Source of the DNA: Persicaria tinctoria
Lineage: Eukaryota; Streptophyta; Magnoliopsida; Caryophyllales; Polygonaceae
Length of the DNA: 64,000 nt
Direction: 5' to 3'
Assembly (NCBI GenBank): GCA_037127255.1
Contig: JBANSL010000003.1
Location: forward strand, 24,224,314 to 24,288,313
The notes beneath the pieces are model-generated. The model was not told the origin of the DNA and made no database searches. It saw only the letters and a program-made list of their open reading frames with translations. The stretch's first letter is position 1, and each line of letters opens with the position of its first letter. The translations under genes were made by a program, and so were the position numbers. Positions 63,987-64,000 of this stretch are shown here, in pieces.

Positions 63987-64000
63987 GCTCCGCGTCAGAC

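Larger units (their letters stand above)
1..64000. repeat. 78-bp satellite DNA array filling the window
   Basis: Seen: one 78-bp unit repeats head to tail from the first to the last base, always in the same orientation, with no interruption by other sequence. Three small deletions (25, 25 and 1 bp) are the only departures from the 78-bp register, giving about 821 monomers. Base count of the commonest monomer is A20 C20 G17 T21, so 47% GC with 4 CpG. Most monomers differ from the consensus at only a few positions. Known: homogeneous arrays of this size are typical of eukaryotic centromeric, pericentromeric, subtelomeric or B-chromosome heterochromatin. Inferred: the array extends beyond both ends. 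I do not recognise the family. One forward frame is open in the consensus, but stops recur and there is no start codon, so no gene is called. Confidence 0.98.
53931..64000. repeat. Array block 5: 1,716, 624 and 858-bp units
   Basis: Class A, B, C and D monomers continue, with new markers such as TATGAAGTCC, AACGTCCTAAG, AACATCCTAAG, CTCAACGATG and GTCGTAAGAC. From about 57.9 kb the class D monomers again carry AAAACGCT rather than AAAATGCT. Ordered tandem units are 1,716 bp (54,861-58,292), 624 bp (59,853-61,100) and 858 bp (62,271-63,986). Single-monomer substitutions appear somewhat more frequent in 50-62 kb than elsewhere, by eye only. No gene is seen. Confidence 0.82.

Noticed and set aside
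1..64000. CRISPR array
   Set aside because: There are no unique spacers; the whole 78-bp unit repeats, and intervals between conserved parts are the same in all copies.
1..64000. CENP-B box
   Set aside because: The reverse strand has ATTCGATCAGAGGTCTG, which shares TTCG with the CENP-B box, but the CGGG end and the central A do not match, and the class variants do not improve it.
1..64000. Telomeric repeats, rDNA spacer repeats or transposon remnants
   Set aside because: No short telomere-like motif, no rRNA sequence, and no terminal repeats or target-site duplications are seen anywhere between monomers.
1..64000. Nucleosome phasing by dimers (2 x 78 = 156 bp)
   Set aside because: 156 bp is close to one nucleosome with a short linker, but A and B monomers do not strictly alternate, and nothing in the sequence favours dimers over other groupings.
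1..64000. Prokaryotic origin with operons, ribosome binding sites or terminators
   Set aside because: No such signals exist apart from chance motifs repeated in every monomer, and long homogeneous satellite arrays are a eukaryotic feature.

Overview
The whole 64 kb window is one uninterrupted satellite DNA array. A 78-bp monomer (about 47% GC) is repeated head to tail about 821 times in one orientation, and the array runs off both ends. I see no unique sequence, gene, RNA gene, transposon, CRISPR array, telomeric repeat or operon. This amount of simple-unit satellite points to a eukaryotic chromosome (centromeric, pericentromeric, subtelomeric or B-chromosome heterochromatin) read by long-read sequencing. 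I do not recognise the family and cannot name the organism. CpG is not depleted in the consensus (4 per monomer, about 0.9 of expectation), which weakly argues against long, heavily methylated decay.

Monomers fall into linked-variant classes. A is the consensus (CTCCGCGTCAGACCT box). B has CTCAGCGTCAGGCCT. C has CTCCGCGGCCGACCT, usually with GAGACGATAC downstream. D has CTCCGCGTTAGACCT with TACAAAGTCCTAAAACG or AAAATG. E has TAATGTCCTAATACG. F has GCTTCGCTCC at the junction. G has CTGAATTCTC, which makes a GAATTC site. H has ACCTACGATCG or ACCTATGATCG. Classes differ mostly in a box of about 13 bp and in a second cluster near the monomer end, while the roughly 38-bp core between them is much more uniform.

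Layout: (1) 1-11.9 kb is rich in G and F, has a 1,950-bp tandem unit, and carries all three indels seen in the window. (2) 11.9-33.3 kb is built on an 8-monomer E-A-A-B-B-A-B-D unit (624 bp) with 858, 1,092 and 1,404-bp derivatives and H monomers. (3) 33.3-39.4 kb holds two adjacent 2,340-bp copies differing at 3 positions, followed by a related partial copy. (4) 39.4-53.9 kb loses E and gains C, with 546/624-bp modules inside copies spaced 3,120, 2,028 and 858 bp apart. (5) 53.9-64 kb has 1,716, 624 and 858-bp tandem units. This is local homogenisation by unequal exchange or amplification at many scales.

From 11,961 to the end (about 52 kb, 667 monomers) the 78-bp phase never slips. One forward frame is open in the consensus (78 = 3 x 26), giving many ORF-like stretches of up to 654 codons. 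They lack ATG starts, are cut again and again by stops that define monomer classes, and vary freely at amino-acid-changing positions, so I annotate no coding genes. No system of cooperating genes is present. What merits a second look is the higher-order architecture, the near absence of indels, and the alternating box with a junction hairpin, which could be protein-binding or RNA-structure elements.
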